A stretch of DNA of 12,862 nt from an uncultured Prevotella sp. (GCA_947072805.1 CAMTJK010000071.1:1-12862), one strand, 5' to 3'. Numbered from the stretch's first letter, positions 1 through 7,000 are shown. Numbers and translations: made by a program. Notes: generated by a model from the sequence alone, not told the origin.

Positions 1-100
1 CTATTAACACACGTTAAAGTAAACATTTTTCATAAAAGTAAATAAATGTTATACGCATCAAAATGGCAACCATTATTAGCGAGACTTCAACCCGAACCGG

Positions 101-126
101 TCACCGGATTTCAGTCACCGGATTTC
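101..126. repeat. 14-bp tandem repeat, two copies
   Basis: The 12-mer TCACCGGATTTC occurs at 101-112 and again at 115-126, giving a 14-bp period with two copies in tandem. A related CCGGATT follows at 150-156. The repeat lies just beyond the stop codon of the possible minus-strand ORF at 129-257, in a region with no other recognisable gene. It may be part of a dispersed intergenic repeat or of a decayed gene; one window cannot tell these apart. Confidence 0.6.
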
Positions 127-128
127 GC

Positions 129-257
129 TCAGTTTCGTATATCAGTGTGCCGGATTGCAACCGCTTCATCGAAGGCATAGCGGGTCATGTCGAAACGAGA
201 CGGGACGTAAGTCGGCAGAGAGAATGGAAAATTCGGCTTTGGGCTGTCAGCCATCAT
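129..257 (-). CDS. possible 42-aa ORF of unknown function, or remnant
   Basis: I do not recognise this with confidence. The minus strand reads MMADSPKPNFPFSLPTYVPS, continues through RFDMTRYAFDEA and ends in TDIRN before a TGA at 129-131. The composition looks more protein-like (FPFSLP, RYAFDEA) than the overlapping plus-strand frame at 63-275, which is rich in Arg, Ser and Thr and looks like a shadow. The minus frame stays open upstream to about position 290, so a longer product from a GTG start is possible. There is no signal peptide, membrane segment or clear domain. It could be a real small gene, the end of a decayed gene, or an open frame inside a dispersed Prevotella-type repeat. It is divergent from nusB and has no convincing promoter. 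Confidence 0.3.
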   Translation of the reverse strand: MMADSPKPNFPFSLPTYVPSRFDMTRYAFDEAVAIRHTDIRN

Positions 258-308
258 CCTAAAGACGCGCTGTAATCCATAAAAAAGCACAATATTTCAA
301 TGCTTTTC

Positions 309-339
309 TTGCACCTTTATCGTTTTTTCCCTAAATTTG
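309..339 (+). promoter_or_regulatory. Bacteroidetes-type promoter of the nusB operon
   Basis: A TAAATTTG -7 box lies at 332-339, followed by C, and matches the Bacteroidetes consensus TAnnTTTG. A TTG at 309-311 forms a reasonable -33 element with a 20-nt spacer. Transcription would start around 346, giving a leader of about 60 nt before the nusB ATG at 409. No other promoter of this type is visible between here and the end of the five-gene operon at 3716. Confidence 0.65.
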
Positions 340-408
340 CATCCGTATGACGTCAAAATCCCGTAAAAACACAAAGATTAGAGAATCTAAAAAGAAGAGA
401 TAACATTT

Positions 409-1377
409 ATGATTAATCGAGAAATTATAAGGATTAAGATAGTCCAGTTAACCTACGCGTACTATCAAAACGGCAACAAGAACATCGATTCAGCTGAAAA
501 AGAATTGTTTTTCAGTCTCTCAAAGGCTTATGATCTCTACAACTACCTGCTCTCTCTCATCGTAGCCGTGACCGACGAGGCACGCAAGCACGTGGAGGTG
601 GCACAGGCCAGAGTGGCACGCGAGGGCGGAGAAATGCCTTCTACCAAATTCATCAACAACAAGTTCGCACTGCAACTGGAGGAAAACAAAATGCTGTGCG
701 ACTTCATGGAAACACAAAACAAGAGCTGGGTAAACGAGACGGAATTTGTAAGAAAACTGTATCTGCAGATTACGGAAAGCCAAATATACAAAGAATATAT
801 GGAAAGCGAAGACAACAGCTATGCCGCCGACCGTGAACTGTGGAGAAAAATATACCGCACACTCATTCAGGAAAACGAAAGCCTGGACGCCATACTCGAG
901 GAACAAAGCCTGTACTGGAACGATGACAAAGAGGTGGTGGACACGTTTGTGCTGAAAACAATAAAACGCTTCGACGAAAAGAACAAGTCGAAACAGGAAC
1001 TCCTGCCGGAATATGACAGCGAGGAAGACAAAGACTACGCACGCAAGCTGTTCCGCGCAACGATAATGAACGCCGACGAATACCAACGCTTTATGAGCGA
1101 ATCGTCACGCAACTGGGACTTCAGCCGACTGGCTTACATGGACGTGGTGATAATGCAGATAGCATTAGCCGAAATGATGACATTCCCAAGCATACCCATC
1201 AGCGTCACCATCAACGAATATGTAGACATAGCCAAACTGTACAGCACTCCAAGAAGCGGAGGATACATAAACGGCATGCTCGACACCATAGCACGACACC
1301 TCGTGAAAACAGGACGACTGCTGAAAAGCATAGACGAGCCGAAAGAAGGCAACAAAAACAACGAACCAAAACAATAA
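409..1377 (+). CDS. nusB: transcription antitermination factor NusB (long Bacteroidetes form)
   Basis: NusB works with NusE (ribosomal protein S10) on boxA RNA to keep RNA polymerase elongating through rRNA operons. The classical NusB fold is in the C-terminal third, about residues 205-307. It contains the family's signature stretch SIPISVTINEYVDIAK followed by STPRSGGYINGMLD, in which an invariant INE and an NG-L turn can be seen. The protein has 322 residues, against about 140 in E. coli. The extra, largely helical and charged N-terminal part of about 200 residues is normal for Bacteroidetes NusB and of unknown role. The C-terminus ends in a Lys/Asn/Glu-rich tail. The ATG at 409 is preceded by a purine-rich stretch but no strong Shine-Dalgarno, as is usual in this phylum. 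It is the first gene of the operon; yajC starts 12 nt after its stop. Confidence 0.93.
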   Translation: MINREIIRIKIVQLTYAYYQNGNKNIDSAEKELFFSLSKAYDLYNYLLSLIVAVTDEARKHVEVAQARVAREGGEMPSTKFINNKFALQLEENKMLCDFMETQNKSWVNETEFVRKLYLQITESQIYKEYMESEDNSYAADRELWRKIYRTLIQENESLDAILEEQSLYWNDDKEVVDTFVLKTIKRFDEKNKSKQELLPEYDSEEDKDYARKLFRATIMNADEYQRFMSESSRNWDFSRLAYMDVVIMQIALAEMMTFPSIPISVTINEYVDIAKLYSTPRSGGYINGMLDTIARHLVKTGRLLKSIDEPKEGNKNNEPKQ

Positions 1378-1389
1378 CAACAAAACAAA

Positions 1390-1716
1390 ATGACAACATC
1401 ACTTTTTTTAGCTGCACAGGCAGCACAAGGCGGTAGCGGATTGAGCATGATACTTATGATGGTGGCTATCTTCGCCATCATGTACTTCTTCATGATACGC
1501 CCGCAACAGAAAAAACAAAAAGAGATACAGAAGTTCCAAAACTCACTTAGAGAAGGCTCATCGGTGGTAACCGGAGGCGGAATATACGGCACCGTGAAGA
1601 AAATAGACCTCGTGGCTAACATCGTTGAAGTGGAAATAGCCAGAGGTGTAATCATCCGAGTAGACAAAGGATACATCTTCAAGGATATGGCAAGCAGCCA
1701 GACTCTAAACAAATAA
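1390..1716 (+). CDS. yajC: preprotein translocase subunit YajC
   Basis: YajC is a small inner-membrane protein that associates with the SecDF part of the Sec translocon and is not essential for export in E. coli. The 108-residue product has one membrane segment at about residues 18-36. It is followed at once by the family hallmark RPQQKKQKE (residues 37-45), which places the basic patch on the cytoplasmic side. A soluble beta-rich domain follows (VVTGGGIYGTVKKID, then EVEIARGVIIRVDKG), which is standard for YajC. Length and order of elements match the family. It lies 12 nt after nusB, and its TAA overlaps the ybbR ATG by one base (TAATG), which suggests translational coupling. A Gly/Ala-rich stretch precedes the membrane segment. 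Confidence 0.94.
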   Translation: MTTSLFLAAQAAQGGSGLSMILMMVAIFAIMYFFMIRPQQKKQKEIQKFQNSLREGSSVVTGGGIYGTVKKIDLVANIVEVEIARGVIIRVDKGYIFKDMASSQTLNK

Positions 1717-2696
1717 TGAAAAGGGAACATAGAATATTCCATGTCATCAGAAATTTCCTGTTCAGTTCGGTGAACAGGGAATTTCTGGTTTTTTTGTTCT
1801 TCCTCGCACTGTCGGGCATCTTCTGGCTGCTGATGACGCTGAACGAGAGCTACGAGAAAGAAATAAAACTGCCCGTGCAGATAGTGAACGTGCCGCAAAA
1901 CGTGGTGCTTACCTCCGACAGCATAGATACCATAAAGGTTACTCTCAACGACAAGGGACTCATGATAATGAATTACCTGTACGGCGAAAGACTGAAACCT
2001 CTGAAAATAAACTTCAAGACCTACACGCGAGGAAACGGCTCCGGAAGCGTGAGCTCTGCCGAACTGCAGCGTCTGGCATATCAGCAGCTGTCGGCTTCTA
2101 CAAAGATAGTGAGCTCGAAACCGGACAAACTGGAATTCTTCTACAACTACGGTCTGCGCAAGAGAGTACCGGTGAAATGGACGGGAAGAGTGACTCCGGA
2201 ACATCCTTACTTCATCTCCGACGTGGAATATTCTCCCGACAGCGTCGATGTGTTCACCTCACAAGAACGCCTCGACAGCATAAACGTGGTATATACCGAA
2301 CCGCTCAACTATGCAAACTTCCACGACACACTGTCGGTAAGATGCTACCTGCATAAACAAAAGGGCGTAAAACATGTACCCGACAACATCGGCGTAACAT
2401 TCCATACCGATGTGCTCACTGAAGCAAGAATAGCCAACATACCGATAAAGGGAATCAATATGCCCGAAGGCAAGGTGCTGCGCACTTTCCCAGCAAAGAT
2501 AACAGTGAGATTCGTTACAGGCGTAAACCGATACAGAAAGCTGAGCGCAAACGACTTCAGCGTCGTGGTAGACTACAACGAAATAGCAAAGCACCCATCG
2601 GACAAATGTACACTGATACTGCGCGACGCTCCGGAAGAAATATCGAGGGTGTCGCTCGAAATGAAGCAGGTGGACTATCTCATCGAAGAGGACTGA
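1716..2696 (+). CDS. YbbR-like domain envelope protein (CdaR-related)
   Basis: This is a 326-residue single-pass membrane protein with YbbR-type repeats. A basic N-terminus (MKREHRIFHVIRNF) leads into a membrane segment at about residues 23-41. The rest is predicted to lie outside the cytoplasm and is made of beta-rich repeats of the kind IKLPVQIVNVPQNV, VPVKWTGRV and IANIPIKGINMPEG. In Firmicutes a YbbR protein (CdaR) regulates the diadenylate cyclase CdaA. No cyclase gene is next to this one, so that role should not be carried over. YbbR genes commonly lie between yajC and coaE in Bacteroidetes. Coupling is tight on both sides: a 1-nt overlap with yajC and a 1-nt gap to coaE. The domain call is firm; the cellular function is unknown. 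Confidence 0.82.
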   Translation: MKREHRIFHVIRNFLFSSVNREFLVFLFFLALSGIFWLLMTLNESYEKEIKLPVQIVNVPQNVVLTSDSIDTIKVTLNDKGLMIMNYLYGERLKPLKINFKTYTRGNGSGSVSSAELQRLAYQQLSASTKIVSSKPDKLEFFYNYGLRKRVPVKWTGRVTPEHPYFISDVEYSPDSVDVFTSQERLDSINVVYTEPLNYANFHDTLSVRCYLHKQKGVKHVPDNIGVTFHTDVLTEARIANIPIKGINMPEGKVLRTFPAKITVRFVTGVNRYRKLSANDFSVVVDYNEIAKHPSDKCTLILRDAPEEISRVSLEMKQVDYLIEED

Positions 2697-2697
2697 T

Positions 2698-3261
2698 ATG
2701 AAGATTGGAATAACCGGCGGAATAGGCAGCGGCAAGAGTTACGTGTGCAAAAAACTCGAGGCAAGAGGCATCAACGTGTACGACTGCGACAGCGCCGCAA
2801 AGCGGATAATGCGCGAATCTAACAACATAAGGATGGCTCTGACAAAGCTGATAGGCAGCAACGCATACATTGACGGAAAGCCAAACAAGGCGGCACTTGC
2901 CACCTTCCTGCTCGCCTCCGAAAATAACGCGCACGCAATAGACAACATTGTGCATCCGGCTGTGGCAAAAGACTTTGAAAGCAGCGGAATGGAATGGATG
3001 GAATGTGCCATAATGTATGAGTCGGGATTTGACCGACTCGTGGATTGCGTCGTAGCTGTCACCGCACCCGAGGAAGTGCGCATAGAACGCATAATGAAAC
3101 GCGACGGTATAACAAGGGAAAAGGCGAAAGAATGGATGTCACGCCAATGGAACCAGGAAAAGGTAAGGGCCAGGGCGTGCTACGAAATAACAAACGACGG
3201 CATAAGGGACATAGATGCCCAAATAGACGAAATGATGAGAAAACTGAATTATAAAGAATAA
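2698..3261 (+). CDS. coaE: dephospho-CoA kinase
   Basis: CoaE phosphorylates the 3'-hydroxyl of the ribose of dephospho-CoA with ATP, the last step of coenzyme A synthesis in the cytoplasm. The P-loop GGIGSGKS is at residues 7-14. The substrate-site region YDCDSAAKRIM follows (D29, D31), and then the lid region (IERIMKRDGITREKAKEWMSRQ). The length of 187 residues is normal. Near the C-terminus the family usually has Arg-Ala-Asp before a V/E-I-x-N-D-G stretch; here it reads RACYEITNDG, with Cys161 where Asp is common. I see no frameshift, so I take this as natural variation in a working enzyme. The ATG follows the ybbR stop by one base, so translation is probably coupled. Confidence 0.93.
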   Translation: MKIGITGGIGSGKSYVCKKLEARGINVYDCDSAAKRIMRESNNIRMALTKLIGSNAYIDGKPNKAALATFLLASENNAHAIDNIVHPAVAKDFESSGMEWMECAIMYESGFDRLVDCVVAVTAPEEVRIERIMKRDGITREKAKEWMSRQWNQEKVRARACYEITNDGIRDIDAQIDEMMRKLNYKE

Positions 3262-3272
3262 AACAAGAAATC

Positions 3273-3716
3273 ATGTTACAGACAATTTTAGCAATTTCGG
3301 GAAAACCCGGACTCTACAAACTTGTATCGAGAGCAAAGAACAGTCTTATCGTTGAAGCGCTCGACGAGACACACAAACGTCAGCCGGCATTTGCAACGGA
3401 CAGAATAACGTCGCTCGCCGACATAGCAATGTATACCGAAACGGAAGACATCCCACTGCACAAAGTGCTGACCAACGTGAAGAATCTGGAAAACGGAAAA
3501 ACCGTAAGCATAGACATCAAAAAGGCTGACGGCAACACTCTGCGCGAATACTTTGCCAAAGTGCTTCCCGAATTTGACCGCGAGAGAGTTCACAACGGCG
3601 ACATCAAGAAGCTGCTGCAGTGGTACAACATACTTATAAACAACGGTATAAGCGACTTCGACGAGGAAATGAAACCCACCGAAGGCGATAATATAGATGA
3701 TCGCAAGGAGAAGTAA
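3273..3716 (+). CDS. DUF5606 family protein, function unknown
   Basis: This 147-residue soluble protein belongs to a Bacteroidetes-specific family that I recognise as DUF5606. The N-terminal half (about 1-70) begins LQTILAISGKPGLYKLVS and resembles a small beta-barrel-like domain. The second half is more helical (LREYFAKVLPEFDRERVHNG, then KKLLQWYNILINNGI). The tail is acidic and charged. There is no signal peptide, membrane segment or catalytic motif. It starts 11 nt after coaE, is the last gene of the nusB operon, and is followed by a strong hairpin about 100 nt downstream. Position in a housekeeping operon suggests a basic cellular role, possibly linked to RNA or translation, but that is inference only. 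Confidence 0.8.
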   Translation: MLQTILAISGKPGLYKLVSRAKNSLIVEALDETHKRQPAFATDRITSLADIAMYTETEDIPLHKVLTNVKNLENGKTVSIDIKKADGNTLREYFAKVLPEFDRERVHNGDIKKLLQWYNILINNGISDFDEEMKPTEGDNIDDRKEK

Positions 3717-3818
3717 ACAGAAAGTATTGTCATCGGGTCTGCCCCAAATAAGTCTTTATATTACAACAAAAAAAGGGCTTCACATTCTAACCCAAATGAC
3801 AGTTTGATAGCCAAAACA

Positions 3819-3846
3819 GAGGGCGGGACCACACGGTTCCGCCCTC
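3819..3846. terminator. strong hairpin between convergent genes
   Basis: A 12-bp stem (one G-U pair) closes a 4-nt ACAC loop: GAGGGCGGGACC pairs with GGTTCCGCCCTC. It lies between the plus-strand nusB operon (ends 3716) and the minus-strand DUF4890 gene (ends 3955). Read on the minus strand the hairpin is followed by TGTTTT. On the plus strand the T-rich stretch begins only later, after about 10 nt. It probably serves both directions and works best for the minus strand. A second short hairpin (GGGCA CGCC TGCCC, 3899-3912) lies closer to the minus-strand gene. I see no gene in the rest of 3717-3954. Confidence 0.75.
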
Positions 3847-3954
3847 ATTGTCATCCTTAATCTTTTACTAAAATAAGATTGATACCTTTTGAATAGATGG
3901 GCACGCCTGCCCGATAAACACTATGTTAACCTAAATCACTATGATTCATGAGAA

Positions 3955-4464
3955 TTATTTTGCATTTGCCGGTTTTTCCGGACGCTGACCGCCACGGGTA
4001 TCTTTACGGTTGTTGGCGTTCTTCATGTCCGAAAGATACTTCTCATACTGCTCGTCTGTAAGTATCTCCTTCAGTTTGGCATTGTAGTTTTTCATCACCT
4101 GGACATTGCCACGTTGTGCTCCTGGTCTGACATTACGCTGACCTTCTCCAAGCTGCCTGTTGTTGCGGGTTACAGAATCGCGCGCTACGCCACTGTTGCC
4201 ACCCCGCGGACGTGTGAAGTGGCCTGCCCTGCCGCCACGAGGAGAGATACCTGCACGCATGCTATCAATATAAACTTTGTTGAGTTCGAGCAACTTTGCC
4301 TTCTGTTCGTCGGTAAGAGAGTAGCGCTGTGCCAGCATTTCGGTGCGTCTCTTTATCATCTCACTCTTGTCCAGACGCTTGGCCTTGACGCTGTCGTTCT
4401 TCTGTGCCTGTGCAGCCGAACCCATTACGATGGCTGCTGCGAATACCATAATAAGTCTTTTCAT
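3955..4464 (-). CDS. secreted DUF4890 / Spy-like protein
   Basis: The 169-residue product starts with a clear signal peptide (MKRLIMVFAAAIVMGSAAQA, probable cleavage before Q21). The mature part carries two LTDEQ motifs (residues 50-54 and 135-139) within helices of the LTxxQ type seen in Spy, a periplasmic chaperone, and in the Bacteroidetes family DUF4890. Between them, about residues 70-120, lies a low-complexity stretch rich in Arg, Gly and Asn, and the C-terminal tail is similar. I chose the ATG at 4464 over an in-frame one at 4518 because it gives the intact signal peptide and has AAGGAGA 6 nt upstream (4471-4477). A periplasmic chaperone or envelope-stress role is plausible from the family, not shown. 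It stands alone, divergent from the symporter gene at 4711. Confidence 0.8.
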   Translation of the reverse strand: MKRLIMVFAAAIVMGSAAQAQKNDSVKAKRLDKSEMIKRRTEMLAQRYSLTDEQKAKLLELNKVYIDSMRAGISPRGGRAGHFTRPRGGNSGVARDSVTRNNRQLGEGQRNVRPGAQRGNVQVMKNYNAKLKEILTDEQYEKYLSDMKNANNRKDTRGGQRPEKPANAK

Positions 4465-4470
4465 AATTGT

Positions 4471-4477
4471 TCTCCTT
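4471..4477 (-). promoter_or_regulatory. Shine-Dalgarno-like site that fixes the DUF4890 start
   Basis: The minus strand reads AAGGAGA, then 6 nt, then the ATG at 4462-4464. Strong Shine-Dalgarno sites are uncommon in this phylum. It supports the downstream start over the in-frame ATG at 4518. Confidence 0.6.
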
Positions 4478-4604
4478 ATCTTGTTTGTTATTATAATGTT
4501 CTGCTTTTTAAGTTGCAACTATCACTATGACGCACAAAACCGCGTGAAGTTTAAGGTTTGTACAAAATAAAATGGCTTTTTTCTACATACTGCCTTTTTT
4601 TTAC

Positions 4605-4612
4605 TACTTTTG
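4605..4612 (+). promoter_or_regulatory. -7 promoter box of the alanine/glycine symporter gene
   Basis: TACTTTTG followed by C matches the TAnnTTTG consensus. A T-rich stretch at 4577-4582 lies where a -33 element would be, but no clear TTTG is present, so the upstream half is weak. Transcription would start near 4619, leaving a leader of about 90 nt before the ATG at 4711. The leader contains a 9-codon open frame with ATG at 4631 and TGA at 4655-4657. Nothing else that I recognise lies in 4465-4710. Confidence 0.55.
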
Positions 4613-4710
4613 CATCACGAAAACATACCAATGGGAACAAAGGTATCGTTTTTATGATATCACAACATTTATGATTCTTTTTTTCACAAACAGCACAACG
4701 CAACACACAA

Positions 4711-6069
4711 ATGGACACTTTCAATGACCTTATTTCCAGCATCAGTTCCTACTTGTGGGGCTGGCCGATGATAATACTGCTGCTTGGCACTCACATTTTC
4801 CTTACTATCAGACTACGTTTTCCGCAACGTTGCATCTTCACCGCAGTGCGTCTGTCGGTCAAGCGCGACCCCGGCGCAAGCGGTGACGTGTCGCAGTTTG
4901 CATCGCTCGCCACGGCTCTGGCTGCCACCATAGGCACAGGAAACATAGTAGGCGTGGCCACGGCAATAGCCTTAGGCGGTCCGGGTGCTGTTCTCTGGTG
5001 CTGGCTGACAGGCGTTTTCGGCATATCTACAAAGTATGCCGAAGGTCTGCTTGCCATAAAATACAGGGTAAAAACCGAAAACGGACGCATGCTCGGAGGT
5101 CCGATGTATGCTCTCGAACGTGGTCTGGGATGGAAATGGATGGCTGTCCTGTTCGCCATCTTCACGGCTTTTGCCTCGCTCGGCATAGGAAATACGGTGC
5201 AGGCAAATGCCATTGCCACGCTTGCCGACGAGACTTACAGCATTTCTCCCTACGTCACGGGAGGCATAGTGTGCATGCTTACCGGTGCAGTTATAATAGG
5301 TGGCGTAAAAAGCATAGCCCGCGTATGCAGCATGCTGGTGCCGTTCATGGCTTTGCTATATATACTGGGGTGCATATATATAATGTATGTGAATGCCTAC
5401 TATCTTCTGCCCGCCGTAAGCCTCATCTGTCGCTCGGCATTCAACCCGGAGGCGGTGGGTGGCGGTTTTGCCGGCACATCCATCATCATGGCTGCACGCT
5501 ACGGCATCGCACGAGGATTGTTCTCAAACGAATCGGGACTTGGTTCGGCACCCATCGTGGCAGCGGCGGCACGCACGAGGAATCCGGTGAGGCAGGCGCT
5601 GGTATCATCGAGCGGCACCTTCTGGGACACCGTGGTTATATGCGCAATGACCGGCATCGTAATTGTAAGCAGCGTCATGGCTTATCCAGACATCGATTTC
5701 AACAACGGAGCCACCCTGACCAAAGATGCGTTCAGTAAGATTCCGCTTGTAGGCACACCTATACTCACCTTCGGATTGCTTACATTTGCCTTCAGCACAA
5801 TACTCGGATGGTGCTATTATGGCGAACGTGCCGTGGAATATCTAAAGGGGAAACGCTGGGTGGCTGCCTACAGAATAGTGTACATTGCAGCCGTCTTCGT
5901 GGGAAGCATAATCAATCTCACTGTTGTATGGAACCTCGCCGACTGCATGAACGCGCTTATGGCAATACCCAACCTGCTGTCGTTGCTCCTCCTTAGCGGT
6001 GTCATCGTGAACGAGACGCGCAAATATCTTTGGGAAGGAAAGCTCGACAGCGATATGGACGAAGACTGA
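4711..6069 (+). CDS. alanine/glycine:cation symporter family protein (AGCS)
   Basis: This is an inner-membrane carrier that brings alanine or glycine, possibly glutamine, into the cell with Na+ or H+. The 452 residues form about ten or eleven membrane segments, the usual size for the family. Two hallmark motifs are present: ATIGTGNIVGVATAIALGGP at about residues 72-91, and SNESGLGSAPIVAAAA at about 272-287. Both line the substrate and cation sites in the AgcS structure. The ATG at 4711 gives the expected short N-terminus before the first membrane segment (WGWPMIILLLGTHIFLTIRL). The protein ends in a short acidic tail. It is transcribed alone, and its stop lies 19 nt from the convergent end of the kinase-like gene. 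The family call is firm; the exact amino acid and the AlsT/DagA type cannot be read from sequence. Confidence 0.92.
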   Translation: MDTFNDLISSISSYLWGWPMIILLLGTHIFLTIRLRFPQRCIFTAVRLSVKRDPGASGDVSQFASLATALAATIGTGNIVGVATAIALGGPGAVLWCWLTGVFGISTKYAEGLLAIKYRVKTENGRMLGGPMYALERGLGWKWMAVLFAIFTAFASLGIGNTVQANAIATLADETYSISPYVTGGIVCMLTGAVIIGGVKSIARVCSMLVPFMALLYILGCIYIMYVNAYYLLPAVSLICRSAFNPEAVGGGFAGTSIIMAARYGIARGLFSNESGLGSAPIVAAAARTRNPVRQALVSSSGTFWDTVVICAMTGIVIVSSVMAYPDIDFNNGATLTKDAFSKIPLVGTPILTFGLLTFAFSTILGWCYYGERAVEYLKGKRWVAAYRIVYIAAVFVGSIINLTVVWNLADCMNALMAIPNLLSLLLLSGVIVNETRKYLWEGKLDSDMDED

Positions 6070-6088
6070 ATGGGAATAATATTTCAGG

Positions 6089-6877
6089 TTATTGCCTCAT
6101 AGGCAACGACAGTACCATGCGTGTACCGGGCGAGTACTTCTCATCAAGGCTCAACAGTCCGCCTATTTTTACTGCCATCATCTGGGCAATGCTAAGGTCA
6201 AACTCCGCATCGGCGCCATCATGCGGATTGTCGAACCAGTCAAAAAGGTAGCCAATACGGTCTGCCGGAATGCCGTCTCCGGTATCTTCTACATATATAT
6301 TAAGGAAATCGGGCGTATCTTTGGTGGTACATCCTATCACAATCTCACCTTTCTTTGTGAACTTACAGGCGTTTATGATAAGCTTGTTGAGTATAAGCTC
6401 TACGATACGCGTGTCGGAGCGCACGAAAGTGGAGTCTTCTATCTCGCGTCTGAAGCGCAGATTGACCTCCGGAACAAGGTAAGTGTTGTTCATATTGGTC
6501 AGTATGCACTGCTGGCAAATGAGATTCGGACTGAAATTGTCATATTTCACCTTGCGTTCCTCAGTGTTTCCCATGCACGATGACATTTCGTCAAGCAGCG
6601 TTGAAATAAGGTCCACATTAAAGTTCAGCTGTCCGGAAATGCCTTTCTTCTCGTCTTTCGATAAGAATACTGCTTCGTCTGCAATCATCCTTGCGTGTCT
6701 TCTCATCGACAAAAGCGGCGTGCGAATCTCATTACCGAGATTTCGTATGAAAGCCGACTTCAATACTCCCAACTTGCGCTCGCGTTTGAGTTCGGAACTA
6801 AGGGCGCGTGTCCGTACAAAAAGCACAAGGCAACTGAAGCACAGTGCTACAAGTAAAAAAACAACGAAGCTATCCAT
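6089..6877 (-). CDS. histidine-kinase-like membrane protein lacking the phospho-accepting His
   Basis: This 262-residue protein has a membrane segment at residues 3-21, a short coiled linker, a HisKA-like helix pair (about 38-105) and a HATPase_c-like domain (about 150-260). There is no periplasmic or PAS sensor domain. The H-box reads FIRNLGNEIRTPLL, where functional kinases have SHEIRTPL: the His is Asn49 (AAT, 6731-6733). The N-box (NKLIINACKFT, 164-174) and G1 box (EDTGDGIP, 197-204) are kept. The G2 box, normally GTGLGL, reads AEFDLSI, so both glycines are acidic (E225, D227). I infer that it cannot autophosphorylate in the normal way; it may act as a partner, scaffold or phosphatase, or may only bind nucleotide. 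The frame is intact and it has its own promoter, so it is not an obvious pseudogene. No response regulator lies nearby. Confidence 0.8.
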   Translation of the reverse strand: MDSFVVFLLVALCFSCLVLFVRTRALSSELKRERKLGVLKSAFIRNLGNEIRTPLLSMRRHARMIADEAVFLSKDEKKGISGQLNFNVDLISTLLDEMSSCMGNTEERKVKYDNFSPNLICQQCILTNMNNTYLVPEVNLRFRREIEDSTFVRSDTRIVELILNKLIINACKFTKKGEIVIGCTTKDTPDFLNIYVEDTGDGIPADRIGYLFDWFDNPHDGADAEFDLSIAQMMAVKIGGLLSLDEKYSPGTRMVLSLPMRQ

Positions 6878-6932
6878 ACATATATAAGTTATATAAGTCC
6901 TACGTGCAAGGTTTTACGATACCGATTGCCGC

Positions 6933-6963
6933 CAAAATTATATAAAATTCCAATATATTCAAA
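6933..6963 (-). promoter_or_regulatory. promoter of the histidine-kinase-like gene
   Basis: On the minus strand TTTG (6960-6963) is followed after 19 nt by TAATTTTG (6933-6940), a full match to the Bacteroidetes -33/-7 pattern. The leader to the ATG at 6877 would be about 50 nt. The presence of an intact promoter argues that this degenerate kinase gene is expressed. Confidence 0.65.
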
Positions 6964-6986
6964 ATAAATTTTCAATTAATATACAT

Positions 6987-7000
6987 TTTATCCGGATAAA
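6987..7000. promoter_or_regulatory. 14-bp perfect palindrome between divergent promoters
   Basis: TTTATCCGGATAAA is a perfect palindrome. It lies 23 bp upstream of the -33 box of the kinase-like gene and 80 bp upstream of the pepT -33 box, in an otherwise very AT-rich stretch. The symmetry and location fit an operator for a dimeric regulator. No regulator gene is in the window and the regulator is unknown. The rest of 6878-7162 holds the two promoters, a weak hairpin (GCCATT/AATGGC, 7041-7060), and no gene. Confidence 0.35.

Noticed and set aside
63..275. 70-codon plus-strand ORF
   Set aside because: Composition is Arg/Ser/Thr-rich without domain or promoter, and the opposite strand carries a more protein-like frame over the same bases.
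1134..2204. 356-codon minus-strand ORF under nusB, yajC and ybbR
   Set aside because: It runs antisense across three well-supported genes and its residue pattern (many Ser, Phe, Cys, Leu) is what a reverse-frame shadow gives.
4998..5738. 246-codon plus-strand ORF inside the symporter gene
   Set aside because: Rich in His, Arg and Cys, and it lies wholly within the well-supported AGCS gene in another frame.
6092..6106. Hairpin TTGCC/GGCAA near the end of the kinase-like gene
   Set aside because: Five base pairs inside coding sequence with no T-tract on either strand.
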